Source of the DNA: Brevibacillus dissolubilis | GTDB taxonomy: Bacteria; Bacillota; Bacilli; Brevibacillales; Brevibacillaceae | DNA: 64,000 bases | Direction of reading: 5' to 3' | NCBI RefSeq assembly: GCF_006170445.1 | Contig: NZ_VCNA01000001.1 | Span: forward strand, 124,001 to 188,000 | Shown: piece by piece, positions 21,127 through 31,900 of the stretch | Layout of the letters: every line of letters starts with the position of its first letter | How positions within the stretch are numbered: position 1 is the stretch's first letter | The notes under the pieces: model-generated | Databases searched by the model: none | Seen by the model: only the letters and a program-made list of their open reading frames with translations | What the model was told of the DNA's origin: nothing | Translations under genes and position numbers: made by a program

Positions 21127-21166
21127 GCCGCTTTCGGTACTGCTAAGACCGAAAGCGGCTTTTTTT
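21127..21166 (+). terminator. intrinsic terminator of the PKS operon
   Basis: A perfect 12-bp GC-rich stem (21127-21138 pairs with 21148-21159) with a 9-nt loop is followed immediately by seven T residues (21160-21166). It lies 28 bases past the stop codon of the thioesterase-containing PKS gene, confirming the end of that transcription unit. Confidence 0.92.
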
Positions 21167-21214
21167 ATAAGAGATTGATTGATCAAAGAAACCTCCGTTC
21201 AGAATCCTTGGTTC

Positions 21215-21274
21215 AAAAAAAAAAAATCGCCCTTCACCCAACCCGATAAAAGGCTGGATGAAGAGCGATTTTTT
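21215..21274 (-). terminator. intrinsic terminator of the P450 gene
   Basis: Inverted repeat 21227-21239 with 21256-21268. Read on the minus strand, its two mismatches become G-U pairs and the stem is followed by a run of 12 T (A residues at 21215-21226 on the plus strand). It lies about 55 bases past the P450 stop codon. A T6 run also follows on the plus strand, so it may act in both directions as a back-up for the PKS terminator. Confidence 0.85.
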
Positions 21275-21327
21275 AATAGATGCGACACGGCGCGCAAAAC
21301 CATACCTGCGCCATAATCATTTTGAAC

Positions 21328-22557
21328 CTACCAAGTCACCTGCAGCTCGGTCTGTCCACGGAAACCTGCATTGCCTTGCCATACCGCCTTGTCTTTAACA
21401 GGCTTCACGTTCGGGAATCTCGCAATCAGGGTGCTGATTGCAACTTCCGCTTCCATAAATGCAAGCTGAGCACCAATACAAGAGTGAACACCGATACCGA
21501 ATGCCATATTACGCGCTTCATTTCGTTCGATTTGGAATTCATCCGGATTGGTGAATTTACGTGGGTCACGGTTAGCTGAACCGAAACAGAACATGATCAG
21601 TTCACCTTTTTTGATCTGCTGTCCGAACATTTCCAAATCATCGAGAGCAGCACGCACGGTGATTTGAGCCGGGCTTTCAAAACGAAGCATTTCTTGGATC
21701 GCGCTTCTCATCAGCGTAGGCTGATTGCGCAGCTTGTCGAATTCCTGCGGATGAGAGAAGAGGGACCACAACCCGTTCCCGATCAGGTTGCGGGTAGTTT
21801 CATGACCACCGAACAGGAGGTTGGTACATTGGGCATAAATCTCATCAACCGTCAGCTTCGTTCCGTTTTCATCCTCGACGTTGAGCAGCTTGGTAATAAA
21901 ATCATCCTGCGGCTGTTGTTTGCGTTGCTCGATGATCTCGCTCAGATAAGTGGTCAGCATAATCAGACGGTTCTGTGCCTCAGTGACCTGCTCATAGGTG
22001 ACATCCATGGAACCGAACACTTTTACGAGACTGTCAGCACAGAGAGCGATCTCCGGATATTTTTCTTCTGGGATCCCCAGCATTTTCATGATGACTCTGG
22101 TAGGAAGCGGGTATGCATAGTCATTGATGATATCCATATGACCTTGTTTTTCTACTTTATCGAGCAGCTCATTGGCTACTTGTTTTATGTATGGAGCAAT
22201 TCCTTTTAAGGATTGCTGGAAAGCTTGGGTCAAAATACTGCGGTATTTCAGATGGGCTGGTCCATCCTGCAAGGCCATCCACATAGAGAAGACACGGATA
22301 AATTCGGAAATTCCGAATAATTGCTGCTCAGAGAATTGGATCGCCCAGTAGGCTTGTGCCGTATTGTGTGAGATGCGGGGATCTGAGATATATTTTGCGC
22401 ATCCCTCGTACCCGCCAATGAACCAAATACCGCCAAAAATATTTAAGCGGTGAATCTCCCCCTGATTGAGAAACTCGCGATACACAGGATACGGATTCGT
22501 ATTAAAAGCTTCATTACTAAGAATCATTGGATCACTAATATCAATCTGTTTCTGCAT
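21328..22557 (-). CDS. cytochrome P450 monooxygenase
   Basis: 409-residue soluble bacterial class I-type P450 that would oxidise (hydroxylate, epoxidise or desaturate) a small molecule using electrons from a ferredoxin system not encoded in this window. The start at 22557 (MQKQID) is chosen because AGAGGAG lies just upstream; an in-frame ATG 19 codons earlier (22614) has no comparable site and would add AT-rich-encoded residues. Visible motifs: I-helix GGHETT near residue 250; ExxR as EMLR; heme-binding loop FGIGVHSCIG with the proximal Cys at about 360; C-helix HLKYR. There is no membrane anchor or signal peptide. It stands alone on the minus strand, converging with the PKS operon and diverging from the NRPS operon, so its substrate could be either product. 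P450s of this size are common tailoring enzymes of bacillus trans-AT polyketides; bacitracin itself needs none, which makes the polyketide the slightly likelier substrate (inference). Confidence 0.95.
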   Translation of the reverse strand: MQKQIDISDPMILSNEAFNTNPYPVYREFLNQGEIHRLNIFGGIWFIGGYEGCAKYISDPRISHNTAQAYWAIQFSEQQLFGISEFIRVFSMWMALQDGPAHLKYRSILTQAFQQSLKGIAPYIKQVANELLDKVEKQGHMDIINDYAYPLPTRVIMKMLGIPEEKYPEIALCADSLVKVFGSMDVTYEQVTEAQNRLIMLTTYLSEIIEQRKQQPQDDFITKLLNVEDENGTKLTVDEIYAQCTNLLFGGHETTRNLIGNGLWSLFSHPQEFDKLRNQPTLMRSAIQEMLRFESPAQITVRAALDDLEMFGQQIKKGELIMFCFGSANRDPRKFTNPDEFQIERNEARNMAFGIGVHSCIGAQLAFMEAEVAISTLIARFPNVKPVKDKAVWQGNAGFRGQTELQVTW

Positions 22558-22980
22558 TTGTACATCTCCTCTGTAAATATTTTGCAAAGTAACAAGATAG
22601 ATATATGATAACAAAAAAAAAGAGTAAGTAAATTAGTTTCTCCAAAAGAATATTAATAAAAAAATGTTTATGTAACATAAAAATGAAGAGTCTTATTGTT
22701 TTAGTAAAAATATACATTTTATCAATATAATAATTTGAAATCTATTTCATTACCAAAAATAATAAATATTAAGTAAATGTAAAAAAGCATACTTGTTATG
22801 AAGAAAATTATATATCATGTCAATTATTGTGTTATTATGTAAAAAGAATCCTTATAACCATATATTTATGATCATAGTTTCATTGACCATTTAACCGGCA
22901 AGAATATTGCCGGAATTTGATTTGGTCTGCAATGGAGTGCAACACGATTACTTATTCACTGTAAAAAGGATGGATAATGA
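22558..22980. promoter_or_regulatory. AT-rich divergent promoter region between P450 and NRPS operon
   Basis: Non-coding gap of 423 bp, strikingly AT-rich (only 9 of 60 bases are G/C in 22681-22740), against roughly half in the genes on either side. It must contain the start sites for the minus-strand P450 and the plus-strand NRPS genes. No consensus sigma-A promoter stands out. Weak candidates are TTGACC at 22883-22888 followed 16 bases later by TATTGC (plus strand), and on the minus strand TTTACT with TATCAT spaced 16 bases (about 22600-22640). A perfect inverted repeat overlaps the plus-strand candidate. The ribosome-binding site for the NRPS gene is AAAGGA at 22965-22970. Confidence 0.55.
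22895..22913. promoter_or_regulatory. perfect inverted repeat CCGGCAA-n5-TTGCCGG, possible operator
   Basis: Seven-base perfect arms separated by GAATA, standing out as a G+C-rich dyad inside AT-rich DNA about 68 bases before the NRPS start codon. It overlaps the spacer of the best plus-strand promoter candidate, a position suited to a repressor or activator site. There is no T-run after it, so a terminator is unlikely. The binding protein is unknown. Confidence 0.4.
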
Positions 22981-25900
22981 ATGTCGATTAAACACCCTGA
23001 CACAATGAAAGAGGATACCATTGAGGTAACTCAAACCGTTACCAAAAAGGAGGTGGATATCATCCTGCATCGTTTTAACGACACGAAGGCCGACTATCCA
23101 AAAGACAAAACGATCCACCAGCGGTTTGAAGAGCAGGCAGAGAAGACGCCTGGCCATGTGGCAGTTGTGTTTGAAAATCAGGAGCTGACCTACCTTGAAC
23201 TGAATAAGCGTGCCAATCAGTTGGCCCGTACGCTGCGTGAACAGGGTGTAGGCCCAGATCAGTTGGTCGGGATTATGAGCGAACGCTCACCCGAGATGAT
23301 TGTTGGTATTTTTGCGGTTTTAAAAGCAGGCGGAGCGTATGTGCCGATTGATCCGAACTATCCAGAAGAGCGGATCCGCTACATGCTGGAGGATTCAGGA
23401 GCCCCGGTTCTGCTGGTGCAGAAACATTTGCAGAATCGTGCCACCTATACAGGCACACAGATTATTCTCGATGACCAGACGTTCTATCAGGAAGACGGTT
23501 CGAATCTGGAGCACGTAGCAGATCCTCATCATTTGGCATACGTGATCTATACATCTGGTACGACCGGCAAGCCAAAAGGCGTAATGCTTGAGCATCATGG
23601 AATTGTATCGCTTCACACTTATCTTCAAAATCAGTTTTCCTTTGGTGAACAGGACCGCTTTGTTCAGTTTGCCAGCTTCTCCTTTGATGCATCGGTGTGG
23701 GAGATGATGGGATGCTTGCTGTCTGGTGCAACCTTGTACCTGCCGACGCAAGATACCATCCACGACCCTGTGGCTTTCGGCACGTTTATGCAAAAGAATA
23801 AGATTACGGCCAGCCTGTTGCCGCCTGCCTATGTCGTCAATCTGGATATCAACCACTTGACATCGATGCGGGTCCTCGTGACTGGCGGCTCTGCCACCAA
23901 CCAGAAGATTGTGGAGACATGGAAAGACCGTGTGACTTATGTTAACGCTTACGGTCCGACCGAATCTTCGATCTTGGCGACCACATGGATTGGTCGGGAG
24001 CGCACCGACGGCGTCCTGCCAATCGGTGAACCTGTCTCCAATACCCAAATCTATATCGTCGACGCCGAGAATCAATTGCAGCCAATCGGCACAGCAGGGG
24101 AACTCTGTATCGCCGGGGATGGTCTTGCACGCGGCTATCTCAACCGACCTGACTTGACCGCCGAAAAGTTCATCGATAATCCGTTCGTACCGGGCGAGAA
24201 GATGTACAAGACAGGCGACTTGGCGAGATGGCTTCCCGACGGCAACATCGAATATCTCGGACGCATGGACGACCAGGTCAAAGTACGCGGCTTCCGCATC
24301 GAGCTTGGTGAGATCGAAAACCAATTGCTCAAGCATCCGGTTGTCAAAGATGCTGTCGTAACAGCGAGAAAAGACAGTGAGGAAAACGACTACATCTGCG
24401 CTTATCTCACGTTCAGCCATCCTCAGGATGATTCTGTTTTGCCAGACATCAGACAATTTTTGTCCACTGAGCTTCCAGATTATATGATCCCGTCCTATTT
24501 TGTTACATTGGATCAACTGCCGCTGACAGCCAATGGCAAAGTAGACAAAAAAGCATTGCCCGAACCAGATGGAAGCATCCATACCGGAGCGGAGTATGAG
24601 GCACCGCGTAATGAAACAGAACAGAAACTGGCAGAGATCTGGCAAGAGGTGCTGCATGTCAAAAAAGTGGGGATCAACGACCACTTTTCCATGCTAGGCG
24701 GACATTCCCTCAATGCCATCGAGCTCATCGCCAAAATGAACGAGCGCTTAGGCGAGCATATCCCATTAAAGCAGCTATTCCGCTTATCCACGATCAAAGG
24801 ATTAAGCGCCTACATAGAGGCCCATACAGAAGAGGGCCTGCAAGACAAGCCATTTGCTTACACAACCGATCTGGAAAAGATACACGAACCTTTCCCGTTA
24901 ACCGGAATCCAGCTGGCCTATTTAGTCGGCCGTGATCCTAGCTTTGAAATCGGTGGCGTATCGACCAGTCTGACAGTTGAGTTTGAGATCGACATGGATC
25001 TGGAACGGTTTAACAGAGCGTTCCAAAAGCTGATTGACAGACATCCGATCCTGCGCACCATTGTTTTTGAAAATGGTACACAGCAAATCCTTGAAGAGCT
25101 GCCAGTTTATACCATAGACACAACAGATGTAACCAACTGGAGCCAAGTTGAAATCGAAGCATGCATTCTGCAACAGCGGGAACGGCTGTTAACCAAGGTC
25201 ATCGATCCAAGCCAGTGGCCATTGTTTGAAATCAAAACGTTACAGTTACCGAACGGCAACAAGTATTTCTTCTTGAATATGGACGCGTTGATTTGCGACG
25301 ACAGCAGCTTGAAAATCCTGATCAAAGAGTTCCAAAGCTTTTATGAGAACATCGACCTCCAATTGCCGGACTTGCAGTTCAACTTCAGAGATTATGTGCA
25401 GGCATCCGCTGAATTCAGACAATCCAACCGTTATAAAAAAGACGAGAAGTATTGGATGGACAAATTGGAGAAGTTTCCAGGCGCACCTGCATTGCCGCTC
25501 AAGTGTGACCCGGCAGATGTGGAGATCCCGCAATTCGGTAAGCTTTCGCAGTTTATGGACGGTGACAACTGGAACCAACTGAAGCAAAAAGCAAGAAAAC
25601 GCAATGTCACTCCAACCTCTGTTCTTTGTGCGGCTTATGCGTATGTCTTGGCGTACTGGAGCAATCAAGATCATTTTGGTGTGAACCTGACCGTATTTAA
25701 CCGCATTCCGTTCCATGAAGATGTGAAAAAGCTGGTCGGGGACTTCACGACACTGATGGTATTGGATATCGATGCGAAGAACAGCCTCAGCTCCTTCTGG
25801 GACTTTGCTGAGAAGGTTCAGGATTCGCTCCTCGAAGCGCTTGAACACAGACACTATGATGGTGTGGATTTCATCAGGCATTACAGCAGAAAACAGGGCA

Positions 25901-28900
25901 TGAATAAAAATGCAGCAATGCCAATCGTATTCACTAGTGTGTTGAACGACAACCCGGAGGATTCCTTTGACCAGCTGGTAGATTTCAATAAAATCTCATT
26001 CTTGAGCACTAGAACATCACAGGTGTATATCGATAACCAAGTCTATGAAATCAATGGCGGTCTCTATATCACATGGGACTTCGTAGACCAGCTGTTTGAG
26101 GATGAAGTCATCCAATCGATGTTCACCCAATATATGGATATCCTGAATCAGGTGATCAGTGCGGAGCAGATTGCCGATCTGGAGCTTGGTGCCGGCAGCC
26201 TGCAGGTCATCGAGAAATATAATGATACAGATATGCCGATTCCAGTCTGCCCGCTGCACCAGATGCTAGTCGACACTGCGAAGCGTCTGCCTGATCATAT
26301 GGCGGTCAAGCATCATGAGCAGACGATTACCTACCGCGAATTGGATGAGAGATCGAATCAAATCGCCCGATATCTGATCGAGCAAGGCGTATGCAAAGGG
26401 GATTATATCGGCGTAATCGCAAAACGGTGCATCGATACGATTGTGAACTTGTATGGTGTGTTAAAATCCGGTGCGGCCTACATCCCGCTTGACCCTGAAT
26501 ATCCGGAAGAGCGTAAGGAATACATCAAAGAGAAGGCCAATTGCAAGTTTTTCGTTGCCCCTGATCTTTATGAAAAAGAGAAGCTGCATACGTATTCCAC
26601 AGATGCCGTTGATACTGGCGTGACCACGGATGACATGGCCTACGTCATTTTCACATCCGGCAGTACGGGTAAGCCAAAAGGTGTGCAAATCAAGCATGGC
26701 GCTGCTGCGAATACGATCTTCGACATGAATGAAAAATTCGCTGTCACCGAAAAAGACCGCTTCATGGGCATCTCTTCCATGTGCTTTGACTTGTCCGTCT
26801 ATGATGTATTCGGGGCAGCACTCAGCGGAGCGGTCATGGTTATCGTGGATGACCAGCGTGATGTATTCCAGCTCAAACAGCTTGTGGAGAATGAGCGGAT
26901 TACGATCTGGAATTCTGTTCCGGCGATCATGGAGCTGACCGTCGATCTGTATACGGAGACAGAACACAATGATGATCTGCGAGTTGTGCTGCTCAGTGGT
27001 GACTGGATCTCCCTGAAGCTTCCTGAAAAAATCAACAGAGCATTCAGAACGGCAGATGTGATCAGTCTGGGCGGTGCAACCGAGGCTTCCATCTGGTCAA
27101 TCTATTACCCGATCAACGAAGTATCGAAAGATTGGAAGAGTATCCCATACGGCATGCCGCTTGGAAACCAGAAGATTTATGTGCTCAACCAGAATCAACA
27201 ATTCTGTCCGGTAGGCGTAGAAGGGGAGCTCTACATCGGTGGTGTCGGGGTAGCGAGCGGATATATTAATGATGAGGAAAAAACGAATGCCGCCTTTATC
27301 ATGCATCCGCAATTAGGCTATATCTACAAAACAGGTGACCACGGGCTGTTACGGGCAGAGGGATATGTCGAGTTCCTAGGAAGAAAAGACAGCCAGGTGA
27401 AGATCAGAGGATACCGCGTAGAGCTGGGGGAGATCGAGAACTCGCTCTTACAGCATGAGGATGTCAAAAAAGCGGCCGTGATCGATTATACAGATGATAA
27501 GGGCATCAAAAACTTGCTTGCTTTTGTCGTATCAGCCGAAGAGACCGATCCACGGGATTTAAAACAGTACCTGCAACAAACACTGCCACCATACATGATT
27601 CCGGCGCGATTCTTCCAGATCGATGAGATTCCGCTTACCGTCAATGGAAAAGTGAATAAGAGTATGCTGGTGGAATTCGCGAAGGTACAACCGCTCGATG
27701 AAGTGGCGGCAACCACCTATGAGGAACCGACAGATGAGATGCAGACGATGCTGTTGAACATCTGGAAAGAAGTGTTCCAATTAGAGCACATCGGCACAGA
27801 TGTCAGCTATTACGAAATCGGCGGAGATTCACTGAAAGCGATCCGGATCGTTGCTGAAGTGAATAAGAAAATGAATATCGAGATTCCGATCGGCGAAATT
27901 TTCAAAAACGACACCATTTTGGCGTTGGATCATTATTTGAAAAACAGATCGGATGCCTATCAAGAAAATAAAATCAAACGCATCGCGAAACAGGACTACT
28001 ATCCGACCTCTCCAGCCCAAAACCGGATGTACCTGCTGTCTAAGCTGGAAAACGACAGAGGCGCTTATCATATTCCGATGGCCCTGCTGGTTGAAGGCAA
28101 CCTAGATGTCGATCAGCTTGAACAGGCACTTCACACCTTTATTCAACGACATGAGATTCTGCGGACAGGGTTTGAACGGATTCAGGATGAGCTGATGCAA
28201 AAGGTTTACGATGACGTGGAGTTCCACTTGGGTTATGAGGATCTGGGTGTATCTGTGACAGATGCTGACTCCCTGAAGAAACTAACCGGTGAAGCATGTA
28301 AAGCATTGACCCAACCGTTTGATTTGACCGAGCCGCCTCTTATGAGAGCAAAAGTCTTCAAGCTGGAGTCTGCAAAACATCTCTTGGTCATTAACTTCCA
28401 CCACATCATCGCAGACGGGGTATCCCAAGGGATCTTGATGAATGAATTGCTGGAGCTGTACAGCGATTGCATGTTGCCTGAGGTGCCAATCCAATACAAA
28501 GATTATGTGAGCTGGAACCAGAGCTACAACCAATCAGAGGCGATCCAAAAACAGGAAGCGTATTGGCTGGATGTATTCCGCACCGAGCCGGCTAAACTGC
28601 AGTTGCCTTACGATTACAGCCGTCGCGGTACAGGCAGCTATGAAGGCAGCAATGTATATGTACATCTGGGACAGGAGCTTTCTGAGCAGATCCGCAGAGT
28701 ATCGAAGGAAACAGGCTCCACCCTGTATATGACGATGCTCAGCGCTTATTATGTATTACTTCACAAATATACCAATCAGACAGATATCGTGGTTGGTACA
28801 GCCGCATCAGGAAGATTGCATCAGGATTTGCAGGATGTCTTCGGCGTATTCGTCAACACGATTGCACTGCGGAACGAAATCGACGGAGCGAACAGCTTCG

Positions 28901-31900
28901 CCCAATTGTTGGAGCAGGTGAAGCGAAATACGATTGCGGGCTTTGAGAACTCGGAGTATCAGTTTGATGAATTGATCCGCAAGCTCGATTTTGAACGGGT
29001 GGCCAACCGGAATCCATTGTTTGATACGATGTTTGTCTTGGAGGATGGTGCTCTGTTCAGCAAGCAAAAGGGCGAACTCCAGATGTCTCCGGTGATCTTC
29101 GATCTGGATAATGCCAAATTCGACATTACGTATACCGTGCTGGACATGGAAGACGAGATTGTCCTCAATATTGAATATTCCACCGAATTATTCCATCCAA
29201 ACACGATGAATCGAATGGCGGACAGCTACCTCCATATTTTAAAGGAGATTTCACGAAATCTTCATCTTAATTTACATGCAATCGAGATGATTTCGGAGGA
29301 AGAAAAAACACATCTGCTGGTAGACTTCAACGATACGCTGGCAGATTTCCCGCAAGATAAGACTGTGCATCAGCTGTTTGAAGAGCAGGTAGAGCGCACG
29401 CCTGACCATGTAGCTGTAGTGGCAGGTAACCACCAATTGACCTACCGTGAGCTGCAGGAGAGATCCAATCAGCTTGCGCGAGTACTGCAAGAAAACGGCG
29501 TCAAGCCAGACACAATCGTCGGGATCATGATGGACCGTTCCGTTGAGATGATTGTCGGGATTCTCGCGATTATCAAATCAGGCGGAGCGTATCTGCCGAT
29601 TGATCCGGCGTATCCAGCAGAGCGGATCGAGTACATGCTGCAAGACAGTCAGACGAGACTTCTGGTGACACGTGAGCGGTTAGCCAAACAAGCTGGATTA
29701 TTGGAAAATAACAGCGTTAATATCATTAATATTGATTGTAACCATATTTCTTCAAAAAATAAAGAAAATCTCGTTCATGAGAATAGACCAAATGATTTAG
29801 CCTATGTCATCTATACGTCTGGTTCTACCGGAAAACCAAAGGGTGTCATGGTAGAACACCGTTCCTTGGTGAATCTGTGCAGCTGGCATATCTCTACCTA
29901 TCAGGTTACATCGGAGGATCGAAGCGCGAGCTATGCGAGCATGAGCTTTGACGCATTCGGCTGGGAGGTATTCCCTTATCTTCTGTCTGGCTCCGCTGTC
30001 CATGTGTTAACGGAAGAGCTCCGTCTAGATGTAGAGAAACTAAATCAATATTTCCATGAGCATCAGATCACGATTACGTTCCTGCCTACACAAGTGTGCG
30101 AACAATTCATGAAGCTGGATAACCAATCTTTACGCACCTTGTTGACTGGCGGTGACAAGCTCAATTATTTTGAGACCAAAAATTATCAGATCGTCAACAA
30201 CTACGGCCCAACCGAAAATACAGTCGTAGCGACCCACTTCGTCATTGATCAGGCTTATGTGAACATTCCAATCGGGACACCACTGCATAATACAAGTGTT
30301 TATATCCTGAATGAACATGGGGCGCTTTGTCCGATCGGGGTGGCTGGAGAACTGTGCATCAGTGGTGTCGGCTTGGCCCGCGGGTATTTACACAGACCAG
30401 AGCTGACAGCAGAAAAATTCGTGCCAAATCCATTTGTTCCAGGCACAAAAATGTACCGTTCGGGTGACCTCGCCAGAAGGCTGTCGGATGGTACGATCGA
30501 GTATCTGGGACGGATTGACTATCAGGTAAAAATCCGTGGCTATCGAATCGAATTGGGCGAAATCGAGAATCAACTGCTGCAGCTTGCATCAGTGAAGGAA
30601 GCTGTCGTGGTGGCAAGAGAGGATCAAGATCAGAACCATTACCTCTGCGCCTATATCACGCTAGAGACAACCGAGACGGATTCGACGATCGCCGCGATCA
30701 GACAAGCCCTGTCCAATGAGCTGCCTGAGTACATGATCCCTGCTTATTTTGTCATGATGGATCAACTGCCGCTGACCGCCAACGGCAAAGTGGACAGAAA
30801 GGCATTACCAGCACCAGAAGTGGGCGTCAATACCGGTACAGCGTATGAAGCGCCAAGCAACGAGTTAGAAGAGAAGCTGGTATTGATCTGGCAGGAGACA
30901 CTGGGTGCGGCCAATATCGGTGTGACTCACAACTTCTTCGAGGTTGGCGGCCATTCACTGAAAGCGACCACACTGATCTCCAAGATGCACAAGGAACTCA
31001 AGGTCGAAGTGCCGTTAAGTCAAATTTTCAAAACGCCTACGATCCGCGGGCTTGCTGCTTTCATCGGTACTACCCAGCAAAGCGCTTATGCATCGATCAA
31101 GCCAGCGGAGCAAAAAGCGTACTACGAGCTGTCCTCCGCGCAACGAAGAGTCTACATCTTAAGCGAGATCGAAGGGAACGGAACCTCTTACAATATGCCT
31201 TTTGCCATGCGCATCCAAGGTGGTCTGGACGTGGCTCAGCTGGAGCGTGCTTTCCAGGCATTGGTAGAGAGACATGAGGCCCTGCGTACTTCTTTTGAGA
31301 TGGTAGACGGTGAGCCTGTTCAAAAGATTCATCAGGTGGCAGACTTCAAGCTTGCATACAGTGAGCTGGGCGAAGCTGACCTCGATGAGAAGCAGGCAGG
31401 CTGGATCCAGCCATTCGACTTGACCCAAGCACCACTTCTGCGGGCGGAAATCGTAAAAGTGGCTGACCAAGAGCATATCCTGCTCGCCGACATGCATCAT
31501 ATCATTTCAGACGGGGTTTCCATGGGCATCATCATGGGAGAATTGGCTGAACTGTATAAAGGCAACACACTTGCGCCACTCCACATTCAATATAAAGACT
31601 ACTCCGAATGGCAGGCGGAACGGAGCAAGCAAGAGGAGCTCAAACAGCAGGAACAATACTGGCTGGATGTGTTCAACGAGGAGATTCCGGCTCTTGATCT
31701 CCCAACGGATTATGCCAGACCGCAAAAGAGAAGCTATCAAGGCGATATCATCCACTTCCAATTGGACGCCAAAACGGCTAATCAGCTCGATCTGCTGGCA
31801 AAAGAACACGGTGTCACGATGTACATGGTTCTGTTGGCCGCCTACACCGCGTTGCTCTCCAAGTACACCGGGCAAGAGGATATCGTTGTCGGTACGCCGA

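Noticed and set aside
22555-22614. Longer P450 start at 22614
   Set aside because: The AGAGGAG site and the conserved P450 N-terminus favour 22557; the extra 19 residues look like translated leader DNA.
24865-26200. Ordinary condensation domain in module 2 of NRPS1
   Set aside because: HHxxxDG is missing and the cyclization motif DxxxxD (DALICD) is present, together with a Cys-type A domain, so it is a heterocyclization domain.
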